NCBI GenBank assembly: GCA_020746875.1 | Contig: JAGTJL010000014.1 | Span: 1,674,001-1,738,000 of the forward strand | Direction of reading: 5' to 3' | DNA: 64,000 nt | Origin: Rhexocercosporidium sp. MPI-PUGE-AT-0058 | Lineage: Eukaryota > Ascomycota > Leotiomycetes > Helotiales | Shown: piece by piece, positions 47,254 through 58,531 of the stretch | How the letters are laid out: every line of letters starts with the position of its first letter | How positions within the stretch are numbered: the first letter of the stretch is position 1 | The notes under the pieces: generated by a model | The model's input: the letters and a program-made list of their open reading frames with translations, nothing else | Databases searched by the model: none | What the model was told of the DNA's origin: nothing | Program-made: the position numbers and the translations under genes

Positions 47254-47316
47254 GGATGACCTGGATGACCTGGATGACCTGGATGACCTGGATGACCTGG
47301 ATGACCTGGATGACCT
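47254..47316 (+). repeat. seven perfect tandem copies of a 9-bp unit
   Basis: GGATGACCT is repeated seven times without a change, in the space before the Zn2Cys6 regulator gene. A minus-strand frame translates it as GHP repeats, but no gene is likely there. Confidence 0.9.
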
Positions 47317-47631
47317 GCAGCAAAGGGGGCGGACTGGGGATCCCAAACATTCCAAAGTGACAATCCGGACTCGCCGATCGACTCCCCCACACTCAGAATG
47401 ATTGTCACGTGAAACGTGTGGGGGGTGATCTCATACTTCGAACAAAGAGGCAGACGGGAGCGTCCGAGGTGATAAGACCAAAAGGATGGCACTGGAACTG
47501 AGAGATGGCATTTGCCAATTCTACCTACCTACATAACCTCCTCCTGGACCTGCTTCATCGACTTTCCCATCCCATCACGTCACAATACCTGCCTCTCTCC
47601 ACCACTCAACGCCCATGTCTCGATCACCCAG

Positions 47632-48972
47632 ATGCCCTCACCAAGGATCCGGACCGTCGAAGGGTCGTGTTGGGGATGCAAAGAACGCCGAGTAATCTGT
47701 GATTTGACATTGCCCGCCTGCTCCAAATGCCTGAAGATCGGACGACGATGCGATTACGGCAAGGTCAGATTACGCTGGACGGACTGCGTAGCTTCAAGAG
47801 GACGTTTAGCCGGCAAGAAGATCCCTCTGTCCCAACCCACTGCCCTCATCAAGACCGCAGAGCACCACATGTTGTACTTCTCTCAAGAGGTCTTGCCGCG
47901 CTTCACCATCTCCAACTCGGTGATGCATCTCGACCTGGCGGAGTTGTCGAAAGATCCTGTGCTCCTGCAGTCGGTGGTGGCCGTTGCGAATGCTCATGCG
48001 ACCTACCGAAGCGCCAACGAGAAAGCGTTGTCACTATCGAAGATCGAGGACCGGAATAGCGCGCTTAGATTGTTTAGGAAACACCTGATGGGAGCGCATA
48101 CAGAAGAGGTCAACCACTCTCTATTTATCGCCAACGTACTCCTCTGCATACTCGACGGTATTATCGAACCCATCACCGAAAGCTCTGCGACTCATCATCA
48201 CATCATCGGTGGAAAGGCTATTCTGAAGCAATGGAAGGGCATGGGAGGGATTCTACAGACTAAATACGAACTGCCACTGTTGATGCTCTCGATTTTCGCC
48301 ACGTTGGACCTTACACATGCTCTGTTGATTGGGGATGATCCATACTTCGAAGCTTCTACATGGTCGGAATTTGGAGATTGTGATCCTTGGTGGGGCAATG
48401 TAAAATGTGATGATGATTTCCTGGAAACAATGGCCATAATATCACAACTGGCTGCGCTTGGGAATGAAGTGAGGAATTTTCGAAGCACTGCACCTATCGG
48501 AGTCTTGCTCTCAATCCAGATGGCCTTGGAGCAACAGGCTGCTCGACAGCTCGAGACAAAGCATACACCAGATCAAGCAGCCTGGGCGGCGTTTTGCGCC
48601 TGCTACCGATTTACTGCGTCTGTTTACCTATATCGAGCTCTCAGTGTTCTGGATGTGAACCACGAACTTGTTCAACAAGCTGTAGAAAGCTGCATGGAGA
48701 TCATCGGCGGGGATGCTCTGACTGACAAGCTCCACCACTGTATTCTATTCCCGGTTCTCATCGTCGGATCGCATTGTCTAAAGAAGGAACAAAGAGTTGG
48801 GATTAAGAAGAGTCTCGCCCGAACTGGACTTTTCCTATCGTTTGAAAGCCTTCGGTCTTTGGAATCGTTTCTCGAGAAGCGTTGGGCACAGCTGGATAGT
48901 GGCCATCAATGTATGACGGCTAGTTGGTGGGCGTACTTTGATGAGATTGCAAATGTAACATGCTTGTTCTGA
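47632..48972 (+). CDS. Zn2Cys6 transcription factor
   Basis: Single exon, 446 residues from the ATG at 47632; the frame is open up to an earlier ATG at 47512, but the start close to the zinc cluster is usual for the family. The binuclear cluster is CWGCKERRVICD, then LTLPACSKC and LKIGRRCDY, with all six Cys; the usual Lys before the third Cys is Ile. The rest is helical and fits the shorter fungal regulator type (Fungal_trans_2), ending with WAYFDEIANVTC. Such proteins bind CGG-type sites in promoters of metabolic genes. The ammonium transporter and permease genes follow on the same strand, but control of them is only a possibility. Confidence 0.85.
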   Translation: MPSPRIRTVEGSCWGCKERRVICDLTLPACSKCLKIGRRCDYGKVRLRWTDCVASRGRLAGKKIPLSQPTALIKTAEHHMLYFSQEVLPRFTISNSVMHLDLAELSKDPVLLQSVVAVANAHATYRSANEKALSLSKIEDRNSALRLFRKHLMGAHTEEVNHSLFIANVLLCILDGIIEPITESSATHHHIIGGKAILKQWKGMGGILQTKYELPLLMLSIFATLDLTHALLIGDDPYFEASTWSEFGDCDPWWGNVKCDDDFLETMAIISQLAALGNEVRNFRSTAPIGVLLSIQMALEQQAARQLETKHTPDQAAWAAFCACYRFTASVYLYRALSVLDVNHELVQQAVESCMEIIGGDALTDKLHHCILFPVLIVGSHCLKKEQRVGIKKSLARTGLFLSFESLRSLESFLEKRWAQLDSGHQCMTASWWAYFDEIANVTCLF

Positions 48973-49674
48973 GAAGTTCATTGGGATGGGAGTTGGAAAT
49001 ACAGCAAGCGCGACAAGCTCAGCATCGGATATCGAAAGAAAGGTCAACAGGAGGAACCCTGTACACTACTGTACCAGATGTTGGTTCGAACTGCCATGGC
49101 AGGCCAAATGCAGTCTCACTCGAAGCAGCAGAGTGCACGACTACTGGCTGATCTCTGCAGATTTGAGGGAGCCATTGATGCAAGCCGAGGCATACAAGAA
49201 AGAGGAGAATAGCTCAAGATCCTTGGGAAATAGCTCATGGCTTGGAGGCTGACGATGCAGAACATACAAGAAACTTCAGCGGGAATAGAGGGGGGCTATA
49301 TAACAAGTTCCCCAAAGGTGGGTGGAACAGATATCAGAAGTAGGCTCTCTCAAGATCTCTTCCCTTGATGTGGAAGTGAGATATTAATGAACAACTCAGT
49401 CTCACGTCTCACACTTTATTGGATACATAAACCCACACACTCCACGCAAGCCTCCGGGTGATGTGACGATCAAAAAGAAAGGCTCAAGGCCATGGTCAAT
49501 GGTCTTATCTATGACCGCTTTTGTGATGTGGGGCTAGCCAATGTTCCAATCACCTCCCCCGGTCCGTACATCTAACAGTCCGATAAGAACAGCTCCCCCA
49601 GCAAGATATCTTTTCTTTACGTCCATTTCTATTCAGCTCCTTTTCATCTGCTCTGTGAAATTTGAGAGACCAAG
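48973..49674. other. intergenic stretch, promoter of the ammonium transporter gene
   Basis: About 700 bases. Apart from two GATA motifs, listed separately, nothing is seen. Confidence 0.4.
49504..49587 (+). promoter_or_regulatory. two GATA motifs upstream of the ammonium transporter
   Basis: CTTATC at 49504-49509 and GATAAG at 49582-49587, about 170 and 88 bases before the start codon. GATA factors of the AreA/NIT2 type bind paired HGATAR sites in nitrogen genes. Such hexamers also occur by chance. Confidence 0.35.
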
Positions 49675-51115
49675 ATGTCTTCAGATGTGTTGAAGGCGTG
49701 GGAGTCATGTGATTTGACTGATACGGTATGTCACCTCGAACTCAAGATACCGGACGAGAGTCCGTTCGAGCCGTCTTTTTTTAGAGAGAATGGAATCTCT
49801 GTGAACAGATGAACGCCTCTTGAACAAATTCTTACTCGTCCTAGCTTTTCGTACTCGTCTGTACCGTCTTCTGCTGGCCAATCATTCCAGCAGTTGGTCT
49901 AGCATACTCAGGCTACAGCCATCGCCGCAATGGAATGGCATCATTCATGCCCTCTCTCCTCGTCATATCCTGCTGTACCATCCAATGGTTCGTCATAGGT
50001 TACTCTCTCGCGTACGGAGAAGGCTCCGGTGTGATCGGAGACTTGAAATATGCCTTTCACCGCGGTGTCCTCGCTGATCCTGTGGGAACTATACCTGCTA
50101 TACTTTTCAGCGAGTTCCAGCTTATTTTCGAGGCTACGGTTTGTGCTATTGCTGTTGGCGGTGCTATCGAGAGGGGGAGGACTTTGCCCATTATTCCGTT
50201 TATTTTTGTGAGTTGTTTTTGATATCTACCATTAGATGTACACTTGATATCAGACTGTTAACTGACGGAATACAGCTCTGGTCAACATTCATATACTGCC
50301 CCTTAGCCCACATGGTATGGTCAGACACCGGATTCCTAGGCAATATGGGCGTACTCGACTTCGCAGGTGGAACACCAGTTCACATCTGCTCAGGCGCAAC
50401 AGCAACAGCACTCTCCATCTACCTATCCTACCCACTCTTCCGCTCCAAACGCTCCTCCATCCGAACACCCTCCCACCTCGCCCTCCACCGCCCTGGAAAC
50501 TCCCTCTCACAACTCCTAGCCCTCGTAACAATCTGGAACTCCTGGCTCGCCTTCGATGCCGGAACGACCCTGAGCTTCAACTTCAAATCTATCATAGCTC
50601 TCTGTGTGACGAATCTCTGCGCATCAGGCGGAGCCATAACATGGAGTTGTATGACCTACTATGAGACGGGAAAGTGGTCTCTCGATTCAACATTCATGGG
50701 CGCCATCTCGGGCCTCGTTCTCATCACGCCTTCAGCTGGTTTCATAGACATGCCCACAGCCTTCTTCTTCGGTGTCTTCGGCGCCGTCATCTGTCGACAA
50801 GCGTTGCGTATCAAATCGACGAAACTCGCGCAGCGGCTCAGATGGGTCGATAATGGCGATACCTTCGCGACGCACTGTGTTGGTGGTGTGGTCGGCACGA
50901 TTGCTACGGGTTTGTTTGCGAGGAAGGAGGTTGCGGCGTATGATGGCGTGACGGTCATTGAGGGCGGGGTGTTCTTTGATGGGAATGTGAAGCAGCTTGG
51001 TGTGCAGCTGCTGGAGGCGGGGATTGGGTTTACGTGGAGCTTTGTCGGGAGTTATGTGCTTTTTGCGTTAGTGGATTGTGTACCTGGTTTGGAGGTTTTG
51101 GCGAAGGATGAGTAG
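49675..51115 (+). CDS. ammonium transporter (AMT/MEP/Rh family)
   Basis: Three exons, 49675-49725, 49845-50207 and 50276-51115, all at phase 0, give 417 residues. Motifs of the family are clear: IIPAVGLAYSGYSHRRN in the first helices, GMASFMPSLL, DFAGGTPVHICSGATA after helix 4, LLALVTIWNSWLAFDAGTTL, and the late channel His in NGDTFATHCVGGVVGTI. The DFAGGT-VHI His and this later His form the pore pair that conducts ammonium/ammonia. Fungal MEP proteins are usually 450-500 residues with a longer C-terminal tail, so the tail here is short. At the 5' side, 24 bases before the chosen exon 2 also read as helix-like text (LLNKFLLVLA) in another frame, which raises doubt about the second exon start. 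Confidence 0.85.
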
Positions 51116-53278
51116 GTCCCCTTCTTTTTCGCGTCCTAATCTTTACAAATTTTTATAGGATGTTCTTGAGATGCCATGATTGGACAGATGGTTGGGTTTG
51201 GGAATACTTGGCTAATTTGAGTACAGGGATATTGTTTCTGGGATGGATGTCGCTGAGATGGAGGAGTCGTTTCATGGGGAATGTGAGGAAGATTACCATC
51301 CTTTCAAGAATGGCGGTATTGAGCTTGACTAGAGCAGCTTGTTTCTAAGTTCCTTGTTTCTATAGTAGGATTTGGCTCTGGTGCAGCGTGCGTCCTTCTA
51401 CCTATACAGATGGATGTCCACGTGTAGTGGGTACGCGTGGAAGATATCCATCTGTCTCATCGGATCTCTACAAAGCTATAAATGCTAAGATTGGCTCTTG
51501 CACTACCCCTAGTTCAGTGGAGCTTCGAAGTACTGCTGTTTCTCTTCAAGAATCCATGCAGATACTGGTAAATTTCGTCCTAACTGCCCTGATGGACCTA
51601 TTTAGCTACCTCGGCAGATTAGGAATAAATTGCATTCCCGCCTTCGCATCGACCCGAACATCGTGTTGTCCAGCTTCAAATTGATGAAGGTGTGGTGTAC
51701 CGCATTATCGAACTAAATTACACTTATCCGTGCACTGCACAGTCCTACATAGTGGCGCCGCTTTCACGAGTGCACACCTCTCAGATTTCAAGGACTTCGC
51801 ACCCTTCCAAATCCAGACAATTCCCCCTCTCCCATCATACAAAAAGACTGCAATCTCACAACCCCATCTTGATTTTTTGCAACCGCCCGCCCACTACAAC
51901 CAGACGCAACCCCAGAAAACAATCAACCCCCACACACAAAAACACGTGAATTCTGGTCCAACAAACTTCCTATTCCAGCCCAGTGCCAGCGGCCCCAGGC
52001 ATTGCATTAGCGTCCCGCCCATCCATGCTTTCCCGCGTCCACAAACTCTTGATAGCTGGAAAGTGACCAATCATCATGCCTGGGCTTTCCACAAGAGACA
52101 TATCTTTGACTGCTCTAACTCGAAGTGGAGAACTTCTCCAGACTTGACTTAACAACGAGCTGGAACCCCTCATTTTCCCCCTGTCGAGTTGGTTTCCCGG
52201 GTACTGCAATCCCTATCCGTTTTCTGGGTAACCAATGAGAGAGGTGGATTTGTGAGCGGGGCACAGGACAGAATGCATTGTTGATTATTCGTTCGGACTC
52301 TGGCTGGCTGGCCGGCTGGCTGGCGAGGGTTCGGAGCTGGGATTGGACAGGCATGGGGATGGGAGGAAATTGATATCTACCCGCTGCACTACCTCCTCTC
52401 CCGCTGCAGTCAGCGAGCCGTAGGTATGGTACGGGACAGATGTATCATTCAGTTAGCTTAGATTGCTGCATTGGGGTTGTACTCTGTAGGTACTTGGGAG
52501 GCACGGCATGGTGTGGATGTCCACAGGATCGGTACTTCGCCTGGGGAGCTACGGATGGGAGGTTCTGGTGTACCGGGGTACAATTATACACAAGCTCTCC
52601 CATCCCTTGTTAAGGTATAATCTGCATTCACCAGTTAGATAAGTACGATATGATCGAAAGGAGTGCGTGCGTGTGGTTGATGGACCTAGGGTATAGTCGT
52701 ATCATACGGTATCGGATTCCACCTTAGGTCAGGTCAGGAAGAGAGATACCACGCAGTACTTCAATCATCTGATAAGGGAGCGAGCGGACCCCTTCGCGTT
52801 CCTTTACTTTTCTCGTCCTGGCTTCCCCAAACTCAATCCCCACCACAGTAGAAAACTCTAAGTCAATTAAATCATTCAAGCGCCCTTATCTACCTGCTTG
52901 CTTCGCCAGTGCTGCGTGGCGTCTGTTTAAAGGGCGGACACCTCCTCGATTCCTTCTGTGTTCTTGATTGGATTCAATATTACTTTTGAAGGACACAGAA
53001 GAGTCCTTGGAAGGCTTCGTTGTGAAAAATACTGGGGATTGTGGATTTGTTACCCGGCTTGGAAATCGCTTGTCTTTCTTGGGTCGTGGGTTGTCGGATA
53101 CTGACACCGGCCAGCGATATCAACAATTATCACGTGGTACATCCCTCCCTTGAAGCGTCTGAGCAAGGAAGGGACCATCACTTTGTCGGATTAAGAAGAT
53201 CAGATTTCTCATCCCGGTTTGGAGGAACTCTAGCTAAAATTCACGGAAAGACGTCAATCGTCTCAATATACCCAACCA
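51116..53278. other. 2.2-kb intergenic stretch
   Basis: Frames of 60-140 codons on both strands lack motifs. A CTGGCTGGCCGGCTGGCTGG short repeat lies near 52303-52325. The final few hundred bases form the promoter of the permease gene. Confidence 0.4.
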
Positions 53279-54884
53279 ATGATGGATCAACAAGCCAAAC
53301 TCGTGGACGAAAAGGTCTCTCCATCACCGCACAATGAGTCCGGTACGGTCCATGATCTCGACAGCTTGACGGTACTGGGTTATACCCCCGAGCTACGACG
53401 GAACCGCTCACTGTTCACGCTGCTATTTCAATCTCTCGCCATCGCCGCCATTCCATATGGTGAAGGTGGACCGTTGATTGTAGCCATCTATGGTGGTGGT
53501 CAACTCTCGATCTTCGTTGGCTGGCTCATGGTCCTCGTTCTCGACGAATGCGTAGCGCTCTCCCTCAGTGAACTCGCATCGCGATATCCCACTTCAGCTG
53601 GTCCATACTACTGGTCTTTCCAAATCGCCAAATCAAACAAAACCATCCTTTCGTTCATCACTGGCTGGATCTGGCTCATTGGGAACTGGACAATCACTCT
53701 CTCGGTCAACTTCGGTTTTGCTTCGCTTATCACGGCAACCATTTCGATGTATCATCCTGATTTCGTACCAAAGGCATGGCAATTGCTACTCATTTTCTTC
53801 GCGATCTGTCTAATCACTCTGGTGATTTGCACGTTTGGGAACACGTTCTTGCCTATGGTTGACACTATCTGCGCAGCTTGGACGGCGGTCTCTATCTTGA
53901 TTATCTTGATTGCCCTCTCAGTCAAGGCAGATGTTGGGCGTCACTCAGCTTCCTACGCTCTTGGACACTACGATACCTCGTTCTCTGGCTGGGGTGGCTT
54001 TACATTCTTCATTGGTCTCCTCCCAGCAGCGTACACTTTCTCGGCAATTGGTATGATATCGTCGATGGCCGAAGAAGTTTCCGATCCAGCTATCAAAGTT
54101 CCTCGCGCTTTGTCCCTCTGTGTCCCAGTCGGTGGTCTAGCAGGCCTCTTCTTCATCATCCCGATTTGTGTCACCATGCCACCACTTGAGGATATCCTCG
54201 GCGCTCCATCTGGTCAAGCGCTCCCTTACATCTTCCACATCGTGATGGGCTCGCCAGGTGGTGGACTCGGTCTCACATTCCTCGTCCTGGCAATCACCAT
54301 GTTCTGCTCAATCAGCATTACAGTCGCCGCCTCCCGCTGCACATGGGCATTCGCACGCGACGACGCCATCCCCGGCTCCAAAATCTTCGCAAAAGTCAAC
54401 AAAAAGCTCGGCGTCCCGGTCTACGCCCTAATCCTCGTCACAATCGTACAAATGCTTCTCGGGCTCATCAATCTCGGCAGCACCAGCGCCTTCACAGCTT
54501 TCGTGTCCGTAGGTGTCATTGCGCTGGCCGCATCGTACGCCATCCCCATCGCGCTCTCGCTTTTCTGGAACCGGCGGGTGGAGGTCAATCAAGCGAAGTG
54601 GAATGTTGGTCCGGTTATTGGACCTATTGTCAATGTCGTTGCGCTGTGCTGGATTGCGTTTGAGATCGTGTTGTTTAGCATGCCGACTGTGCTGCCTGTT
54701 ACGGAGATTAGTATGAATTATGCGAGTGTGGTTTGTGTGGGGTTTGGGGCTATTGCTACGGCATGGTATTTTATTCATGCGAAGAAAGGTATATTAATAT
54801 TCACCTTCTTCACTCCTCTTTACGAACTTTCGCTAATTCTGTCTTGCAGTCTACAAAGGACCTCCCGCTTCTGATGGATTATGA
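53279..54884 (+). CDS. APC superfamily amino acid / choline-type permease
   Basis: Two exons, 53279-54788 and 54850-54884, join in phase to 514 residues; the small last exon codes VYKGPPASDGL. About 12 hydrophobic helices can be counted. Family motifs are AIPYGEGGPLIVAIYGGG in helix 1-2, ELASRYPTSAGPYYWSF in helix 3, SMAEEVSDPAIKVPRAL after helix 6 and CTWAFARDDAIPGSKIF before helix 9. These fit the amino acid/choline transporter group (HNM1, UGA4 and GABA permeases). The proteins sit in the plasma membrane and take up GABA, choline or other amino compounds with protons. The substrate cannot be told from sequence alone. Two ATG codons stand in tandem at the start. Its neighbour is an ammonium transporter, also for nitrogen uptake. 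Confidence 0.88.
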
Positions 54885-55486
54885 GGGTTTGAACTTGAAG
54901 ACCTTCGCTACTTTTGGGATTGTTTACGGGGTTACGGGTTACGTAAAAAGTGGAGTAGTAAGCCTACGAAGCGAGATTCGTCGCGTTCTGACAACTGCTA
55001 CAGTATGGAGGCCGAGCGGTGCGCATTTGCAGAGACTTCGAAGTACCTGGTAATTGCTATATCTGGAGACGGGCTCGTATATAATGCTATTTCTATCTTC
55101 CGATATATTCCCTCAAAAACAGGCTACAATTCCGTGATCAACCGTCTAAATGACAGTGCAACTTTATGATAAGCAAACTCATTTGATCTTCATTATACAC
55201 ACTGGAAGCTAAAAGGAGAGCCTCAGAGCGAAAACAAATCCAGCGTCTTTCAAGTGAGACCTAACCTGCAAGCTCCTTCTTTACCTTTGAGTTCGTAAAA
55301 GACAACAAGGAGATTATCACGAGATTTTCAAGTGATGACCTCCACTGGGCTTTAAGCTACTGCTTGCTGTTGCGAGAATGCTAGCGTTGTCAACATCTTA
55401 ACCTTCTCAGTTTCGCTCTCGATTCCACTTCCTCTCCTTCGCTATACCAACGACCAAATCATCACAACCCCTTCGCCGCCAAACGC
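54885..55486. other. intergenic stretch
   Basis: 600 bases between two plus-strand genes. Nothing recognised. Confidence 0.4.
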
Positions 55487-56531
55487 ATGGCCACATCAAG
55501 ACATCCCGCTCAAAATGCCCAATCTGCACAATTCCCTGGACCTGCTGGACTTTCTAGACCTGCTACCATCCCACAGTACACTTCCATCGTGGACGCCTGG
55601 ATCGACCATCTAGATCGTGCACCTTGGAATGTGGACAAGAACGGGGTACCAGTGACGAAGAACAGAATCAAGGAGCAGGTGGAACACTATTCACAGCTTG
55701 TGGAAGACTCAGATGAACCCTACTGGACTGTACCTCTCTGTGTCAAGAGATACCGTGCTGAACGCTGGGCGTGGAAGAACTGCTGTGAGCTCTCCTAATT
55801 TCTGATCATGAAGATGAAAACTGACAACAATGATAGACAATTTAATCCAGCCTGACCTGGCTTTTCCCGGTGTTGACCCTGAACCCCGTTATGTCGAGGT
55901 ATGCTTTACTTGTGCAGCTGTTCATTTTTTTTAAATTCTGACAGGGGCTTTCGTTGGGACTTTGGGTACCTCCACCAGAACTATTGCATATCCAAGCGAA
56001 CACAGCACCTCGAACGCAAACCACAGTTGCCAACACATCTCGACCTGGTCCTCCGATGCAGCCATGACACGCTGCTGTGATCCATCCACTTTCACAGATG
56101 CAAATCGGACCTGCTATACTCCCACAATAGCACCAGAATAGTGACAGAGAGACCAGCGATGGACCAGAGAATGTGAACACTCCCCGTGTATCCGCCCGGA
56201 GCAAAATTACGCTTAAGGTATGTCAATTGACTTGGGACATGTGCAAGGCTAACAGCTACCGTAGAACCTGTTGCGACAAGCCGAGACTGAAAATCTACAG
56301 ACGCAACGGGAAGACATCGCCTGGAATGCGCAGCGCGAATATGCCAGTGAAGATGTGACCGCTGATGATGACGAGGCGACGGTGATTCTTGGGCCGCAGG
56401 GTCTCCTTCCCCTTCCCTTTTTTGGTGATCTACTGTGGCGGTATAGTATCTCCGTTGAGTATTATAGTTCTCTGATGAGACTGTTTTTCGTTTCCCCCTC
56501 TGTTGAGACTTTCACAGACAACCTTCCCTAA
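55487..56531 (+). pseudogene. hypothetical protein gene with two in-frame stops in its third exon
   Basis: Exons 55487-55784 and 55837-55898 and an open part 55945-56067 join in phase to a 160-residue product ending ...RPGPPMQP. The first exon holds YTSIVDAWIDHLDRAPWNVD and a Trp-rich end (RYRAERWAWKNC). After the TGA at 56065-56067 the same frame goes on with coding-like text, meets a TAG at 56125-56127, continues (SDRETSDGPENVNTPRVSAR) to a donor at 56218 (AAG|GTATGT, GCTAAC branch) and resumes at 56267 with NLLRQAETENLQTQREDIAW to a stop at 56529-56531. TGA and TAG are each one C-to-T change from CGA and CAG. Either the gene is newly broken, an unseen splice removes the stops, or the short product is real. 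No family recognised. Confidence 0.5.
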
Positions 56532-56856
56532 AGGAATACATCACTCTGTTGAGGCTATCACTTTTTCCATTTCCCTCTGTTGAGTAGCAGGTCTCTGATG
56601 AAGCTGCTATAATCTTGAAACCTCAGTTGAGGTTAAAGTCCTCCAAGCCGTATTCGTTTCCCTTTGCTGAGCACGTTTGAGACAATCTACTTTCGCAATC
56701 TTGAGTTGGCACGAGGACTAAACGATGGAGTTTTGAATTATACACAATGCATATCGAATTGTCATTACTCGTTAGAACCGGCCCGCTACACCATCTGCAA
56801 TTCCTATTCTGCCTGCACCTTCTGTTCCTGTTTCCCTCCATCAAGTCCCAAAAAGT
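56532..56856. other. intergenic stretch with CTGTTGAG-like repeats
   Basis: Loose copies of TTTCCCTCTGTTGAG and CTCTGATGA recur from about 56450 to 56670, across the end of the previous gene and this gap. Nothing else is seen. Confidence 0.45.
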
Positions 56857-58531
56857 CTAGTACATGAATCTCCACCCCTTTTCGTTCCCGCTGTGCTCAG
56901 TCCAGCCCTCTTGCTCATCAAGAGCCTTGTTAAGTTTGCTCGCTCTCCACTTGATCGCAAAGCACAACAATACAGTGCAGGCACAGCCGAACAGAATCAA
57001 ACCACCTCCCAAACGGTAGTATGGCTCCTGGCTGGTAGGGAAGAAGTGTGGGCTGAACCAATGGCTGGTCTGACTGATGCAATTGGCAATGGCAATCAGT
57101 GCTGCCTTTTTGCTTCTGGGTGAAGGAACAAGGTTGGTTTCCCACGAGAGTTGAAGATTTAGACCGTTGTAGGTACCACTGACAAGCAGGATGGCGCCGA
57201 TGTATCGAGCGGGGACATTCAGAGTTGAGATCAGAGTGATACATCCGACTGCTGAAGCAACAATTGGTACGATAATGTGATAGCACGACTCGCCGAACCG
57301 TCCAGAGGAATATGCGCAGAGACAGGCAGTAAGATAAGCGATCGCATAGGGTGGGGCTTGGACGAGGTAGGTGTTCAATTTACTGAATCCAAAGGTCTTC
57401 ATGATCTGATGGGGCGTTAGCTTGGAACTAGAACTTTTCAATTTTTGTGAGATACATACGGATGGGAAGAAGTCCTTGAAGCTCTGAGCGTTGATGAGAG
57501 AGAAGTGCATGCCGCAGAACAACCAGGTGAAAGGATCTAAAGCAGCAGCCTTGAGACCATCCCAGGTACCACCAACACCTTCATCATGTCCACCATTTGA
57601 CAAAACGACGCGGTATTGAGCCATCTCGCTCTCCTGCTCCGACAGCCATTTGGTGTTCGTGGGCCAGTTTGGCAAGAGGAAGAACGCGATGATCGCAACT
57701 AGAATGGATGCAGCTCCTTCAATGAGGAAGAACCATTGCCAAGAGTGAAGATTTGCGATGCCATCCATGTTTTCAAGGATCGCTGCTGCTAGGAAACCGG
57801 AGATGATGTTGGAGATGGTGTTGCCAGCGTGCCAGATTGCCATGCGCATTGGATTTTCTTCTTTAGTGTACCAGGAAGATGTCATGAGTGTGATTCCGGG
57901 GAAGAATGGTGCTTCGGTAAGTCCGATGAAGAATCGACAGAGGCAGAATCCAACTCCACTTTACGTTGTTAGAGCTTGTATCAAACACCGTATGGTTGAT
58001 TTGGGACTTACGAAGTCATCGCAGGCATGCAAATCGTTGCAGCACTCCAAGCCAACATCATGGTTGGGAGAAACCAGCTGGGGTTTGCCTTTGCCAACCA
58101 CAGATTACCAGGCAATTGACCAATAAGGTACCCGACATAGAAAGTCGAAATACCGGCGTTCCAGACGGTATCAGACATATTCAGATCCTCTTGAAGGCCA
58201 GCAAGTCTAGCGTTGGAGACATTGATTCGGTCCAAGTAGCTAATTATGACTGTCAGCTTCGAAATTCGAAGGAGTTTTGAACTAAGCCAACTTACTTCAG
58301 CAAGAACATGATAGTGATGGTAGGCATCAATCTCCAGTCCAGCTTTCGCAGAACTTTCTTGTTCAATGCGGCCATCTGATCTTTGTTTAGATCGCGAAGC
58401 AGTGGATATCTTCCCTGCACTTCCTCTGCCGAGCAGATGCCATTCTGCTCAGCCACGCCGTTCTCGACGTGAACGGCATCCAGCTTCTCGTTGTTGATGC
58501 TTTTGGCATCCGTGTTATCGTGAGTCGCCAT
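56857..58531 (-). CDS. MFS transporter, anion:cation symporter (allantoate permease/Dal5-like) type
   Basis: Four exons, 58531-58296, 58239-58012, 57958-57460 and 57405-56857, join in phase to 503 residues, the usual size. The start has a soluble tail of about 65 residues, then LDWRLMPTITIMFLLNYLDR, the helix-1 signature of the ACS group, followed by INVSNARLAGL. Others are FYVGYLIGQLPGNLWLAK, GFCLCRFFIGLTEAPFFPG, MTSSWYTKEENPMRMAIW and LHSWQWFFLIEG. The family moves carboxylates, vitamins or ureides with protons; substrates named in fungi include allantoate, nicotinate and tartrate. Its position beside a PrpF isomerase and a regulator, all on the minus strand, points to an organic acid. The in-frame ATG at 58576 upstream is less likely as the start. 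Confidence 0.88.

Noticed and set aside
47254..47316. CRISPR-like array
   Set aside because: Pure tandem 9-mer without spacers in a fungal genome.
47512..47631. N-terminal extension of the Zn2Cys6 protein
   Set aside because: The 40 added residues have no family match and the zinc cluster normally starts near the N terminus; left out, though the frame is open.
51160..51348. possible extra C-terminal exon of the ammonium transporter
   Set aside because: A splice from GATGA|GTAGGT to TATAG|G is possible, but the resulting text (RCHDWTDGWVWEYLANL) does not resemble the family's tail; the stop at 51115 was kept.
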